Part shown: positions 31,101 through 33,239 of the stretch, in pieces
How the letters are laid out: the number at the start of each line of letters is the position of its first letter
How positions within the stretch are numbered: the stretch's first letter is position 1
NCBI GenBank assembly: GCA_003427395.1
Contig: BFEA01000362.1
Coordinates: 1,211,299-1,244,537 of the forward strand
DNA from: Chara braunii
Taxonomy: Eukaryota > Streptophyta > Charophyceae > Charales > Characeae
Direction: 5' to 3'
Length of the DNA stretch: 33,239 nucleotides
Notes under the pieces: model-generated
Databases searched by the model: none
What the model was told of the DNA's origin: nothing
The model's input: the letters and a program-made list of their open reading frames with translations, nothing else
Program-made: the position numbers and the translations under genes

Positions 31101-32438
31101 GAGGTACTTGGTCAGGGTTTGTTTGAAAATCCGTTCATTAGGGATGAGAATGGAGAAGAGTTCTCAGCAGGTTCAGAGCCTGGAGCCTTTGGAAGAGCGT
31201 GGATATGCAGAGGGGTGTCCCTCATCTCAGACCTCTGGTCCTTACTCACCGGGTCTTGGAAGTCAGTGGAGGGGATCAGACAACCACTTCGTGGCCTTCG
31301 GAGTGTGGAAGAGAGGATTATTTAGCTGATACAAGCGATTCCTCCGGAGTGGGTTCGCCTACTCGGACCGGAAGGTCTGGACCCTGTGGGCACATGGTAC
31401 GTCCCAGACGGGGGTGAGGAGACTGGCACGGTATGGTTGGTGAAATCTCGGACGGAAAGTGGGTTTCGGGAAGTTCAGAAGTGGCATTCCTCAGACTTTT
31501 TGGGAGGACTGAGAAGAGGAGACACGGAGATCATCAGACAGTGGGCAAACCCTCCTCAGGCTCGAGTGTTGGAGGTAAGGGATGACAGTGGGGAAGTTAC
31601 CAAGGCTAGATGGATAGGCCAAACCCTACTGAGACAGCTGGTAGTCGACCCACTGGCATGGAGCTGGTCGGTGGCAGATCAGCAGTCAAAACCAACGACT
31701 CTCAAGCTAGCAGAGTTCTCAGTCAGAAGCTCCTGCATTGCAGCTGGGGTGAAGAGTAGAACTCCAGTTGAGGTGGTGATTTCCAGGTGGAGTGCAATCT
31801 TTCAGCAAGATTTGAAGGACTCTGGCCCCAAATTTCTCAAGCTCTGGTCCTCTCTGTTGGAGCTCCCAAACTCGAAACACTCGTCTATTCTATGGATGCT
31901 ATCTACGGTGGTAACACCATCAGCGGTATGGTTGAGGGGGAGGGGTGTGGAGGTAAGCCTAGGTTGCACCCGGTGCACTTGGCCGTTTGAGTCCACCTGG
32001 CACTTGTGGTGGGACTGCCCAGCCTCTAAGAGGATCTGGAACTGGTGGGCCCATCACTGGGCACAGATGGGCGGTAGGGATGTGGTCTGGAACGAGGAGT
32101 GGGTTCTGCCGGGCTTCGTGCCTGAAAACTGCACGGGCAAGCGTGGGTGGTCCTACATAGCTCAGGTGGTGAGAGCAGCGATTTGTGCTGTGATCTGGGT
32201 GGACAGGAACAGATCGAGATTTGAAGGCAGGCCGCTGTCAGATATTGAGATTAAAAGAATGGTTAAACAAAACCTGTGGCAGGCTATTCGCTTTGATTGG
32301 TGGAAGAAGGCGAAGATGGGGAAAGGCCCCAGATGCTCTATTTGGTGGTTTCTCAGAACTTGGGCTCTGGGAAATCAGTTGGCAGGTATCCACCACTTAC
32401 GTGGCCTTGTCATTTCTAAGTGGCTCACAGAGGCGTAG
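28130..32438 (+). pseudogene. LINE-D ORF2: endonuclease, RT, Cys/His finger
   Basis: A candidate ATG at 28130 is followed after two codons by TAA 28139, then KIGSWNVRGLG. The endonuclease has IQETKLDEG, FGDWNLS, RRRLDYAL and MSDHKPVVVD; catalytic residues are present, with TGA at 28439 as the only stop inside. RT: GKCPGVDGLSVEFY, FKKGDKSNVRNYRPIS, then an 81/82-bp tandem duplication (29881-30043) where motif A should lie. Motif A (DFxKAYDRV in relatives) is missing. Motif B is SLRQGCPLAP and motif C is ALADDLF (ADD at about 30317). The finger is CTRC...HLWWDC (about 31960-32010), complete. TAG at 31323; end TAG 32436-32438. Without motif A's aspartate the RT could not work even if the frame were open. 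Confidence 0.9.
29881..30043 (+). repeat. 81/82-bp tandem duplication replacing RT motif A
   Basis: Copy 1 (29881-29961, 81 bp) and copy 2 (29962-30043, 82 bp) differ by one T (gataatgc versus gattaatgc). Both begin gattttcacttatatcctga. The sequence that should follow ctcctctta, encoding motif A, begins GATTTT in most relatives. The duplication therefore looks like a jump between two GATTTT words that removed about 40 bp. Confidence 0.92.
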
Positions 32439-32949
32439 GCCGGTCAAGTTGAAGGAGTAGGGGGCAGCCATTGGGCTTGGTGGGTGACGGTATTTAGGGT
32501 AGGGGTAGGTTCTGGGTGGGTAGAGTATGCAGGTGGATGAACCAGGGCATCTCGGTTCGGTTCGGACCGCGGGAGGTCGCATGGGGGGGAGGGAGGAGAG
32601 TGCCAGGGTTACTTGGAACGCATAGTTCCGACTGGTCGAATAGACCGGTTGTCAGGCCGTCGTAGGCCTGTGACATTAGGTAGTTGGGTGTAGGGGTCCT
32701 AGTTTGAGATAAAGATGGATTGAATCGGTTGGCTGATAGTTGCATATTTCCCTTTGGTTGTAGGTTGAATGTTATTTGATGAAGGAAAGAGGCGGCTTTT
32801 AGTAGTGATTTACTTTGAGATGAACAGAAGCTAAACCGGCTGATGCTGCCGGGATAACTCCGGGTTGAATTGTGAGGACCCCGGCCTCGTGACATTTGTT
32901 TTTTTTTGCAATATACAGTTCCTTCTTTAAAAATAAAAAAAATAAAAAA
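32439..32949 (+). other. LINE-D 3'UTR and A-rich tail
   Basis: Non-coding. gtgaggaccccggcctc at 32872-32888 is identical to 24235-24251 in LINE-A and lies about 40 bp before the tail in both. Elsewhere the two 3'UTRs are dissimilar by eye. The motif can fold GAGG/CCTC and is a candidate for RT recognition. The tail is interrupted: aaaaataaaaaaaataaaaaaa. Confidence 0.75.
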
Positions 32950-32963
32950 AGACAAGAACGAGG
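32950..32963 (+). repeat. Right TSD of LINE-D
   Basis: agacaagaacgagg, identical to 25312-25325. Confidence 0.95.
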
Positions 32964-33239
32964 CAGGGGTGTTTTTTCAAAAGTTAAAAAAAAAAAAGAA
33001 AAAAAAAAAGAAGGGGAAAGAATTCTTACACACCAAAGCAAAAAAAAGGGATAACACATCACAACTCAAGCGTTGGGCCAGCCTGGTTGTTGACGACAAC
33101 ACCTCAGCTCACGATGCTGCCAATCGTTCTTTCAAAAGGGAAAACCAAAAAAGGAGACGCTCCGTTTCCCAGCATTTTAAGAAATGTGCTGTCTCAAAAA
33201 AAAAAAAAAAAAAAAAAAGGGAAAAAAATCAGGACACTA
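32964..33239. other. A-rich flank without genes
   Basis: A-rich tracts at 32985-33010 and 33197-33219, with about 120 bp of mixed sequence between. tttcccagcatt (33165-33176) is inverted relative to 25043-25054. No coding sequence is evident. Confidence 0.5.

Larger units (their letters stand above)
25326..32949 (+). mobile_element. LINE-D, near full-length type I LINE
   Basis: 7.6 kb between perfect 14-bp TSDs. It begins gggcggcgcggctgg and ends in an A-rich tail. Layout: GC-rich 5'UTR (25326-25682), ORF1 (25683-28137), ORF2 (28130-32438), 3'UTR with gtgaggaccccggcctc at 32872-32888, tail 32929-32949. The intact TSD suggests it is younger than LINE-A. It is nonetheless dead: ORF1 has stops and a frameshift, and ORF2 lacks RT motif A. 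Confidence 0.93.

Overview
This window is non-genic eukaryotic repeat DNA. I see no host gene, no RNA gene and no sign of prokaryotic organisation. It holds four non-LTR retrotransposon (LINE) copies, called LINE-A to LINE-D here, in a bed of short inverted-repeat DNA elements (MITEs), foldback elements, a minisatellite and homopolymer runs. The LINEs have two ORFs. ORF1 is gag-like with CCHC zinc knuckles. ORF2 carries an APE-type endonuclease, a reverse transcriptase (RT) and a C-terminal Cys/His finger. This resembles plant/green-lineage LINEs, so a streptophyte alga or plant is my best guess, but the sequence does not settle the host. Every ORF is broken, mostly by stops that look like C-to-T or G-to-A changes. 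Runs of N and scattered ambiguous bases indicate a draft assembly of a repeat-rich genome.

Bases 1-3870 are nested MITEs. One group has termini GGGCATACTCACAC and another has GGGYCTCGC termini. Several have 3-bp target-site duplications (TSDs: TAT, TAA, TTA, TGA), as PIF/Harbinger-like elements do. Bases 3872-24509 are best read as one stack of insertions. A long foldback element (3872-4803, resuming at 24490-24509) was entered by LINE-A (4804-10255, resuming at about 20135-24319). LINE-A was entered by a 5'-truncated LINE-B (about 10256-12321, resuming at 19693-20093). LINE-B was entered by LINE-C on the minus strand (12322-19692). A hAT-like element with an 8-bp TSD (21435-21924) interrupts the LINE-A RT. 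What first looks like a LINE lacking its RT, plus a separate 5'-truncated LINE, is therefore one element split by others.

Bases 24320-25311 hold more MITEs, one an A-tailed copy, and a long T run. Bases 25326-32949 are LINE-D, a nearly full-length plus-strand copy bounded by a 14-bp TSD. The remainder to 33239 is A-rich flank.

Two LINE types are present. LINE-A and LINE-D share the 3' motif GTGAGGACCCCGGCCTC and an LADD RT motif C. LINE-B and LINE-C share a different 3' end, and LINE-C has FADD. Both types appear to share a conserved region of ORF1 downstream of the zinc knuckle. In an intact copy, ORF1 would bind the element RNA and ORF2 would nick the target and reverse-transcribe from it (TPRT). 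None of these copies looks able to do so now.
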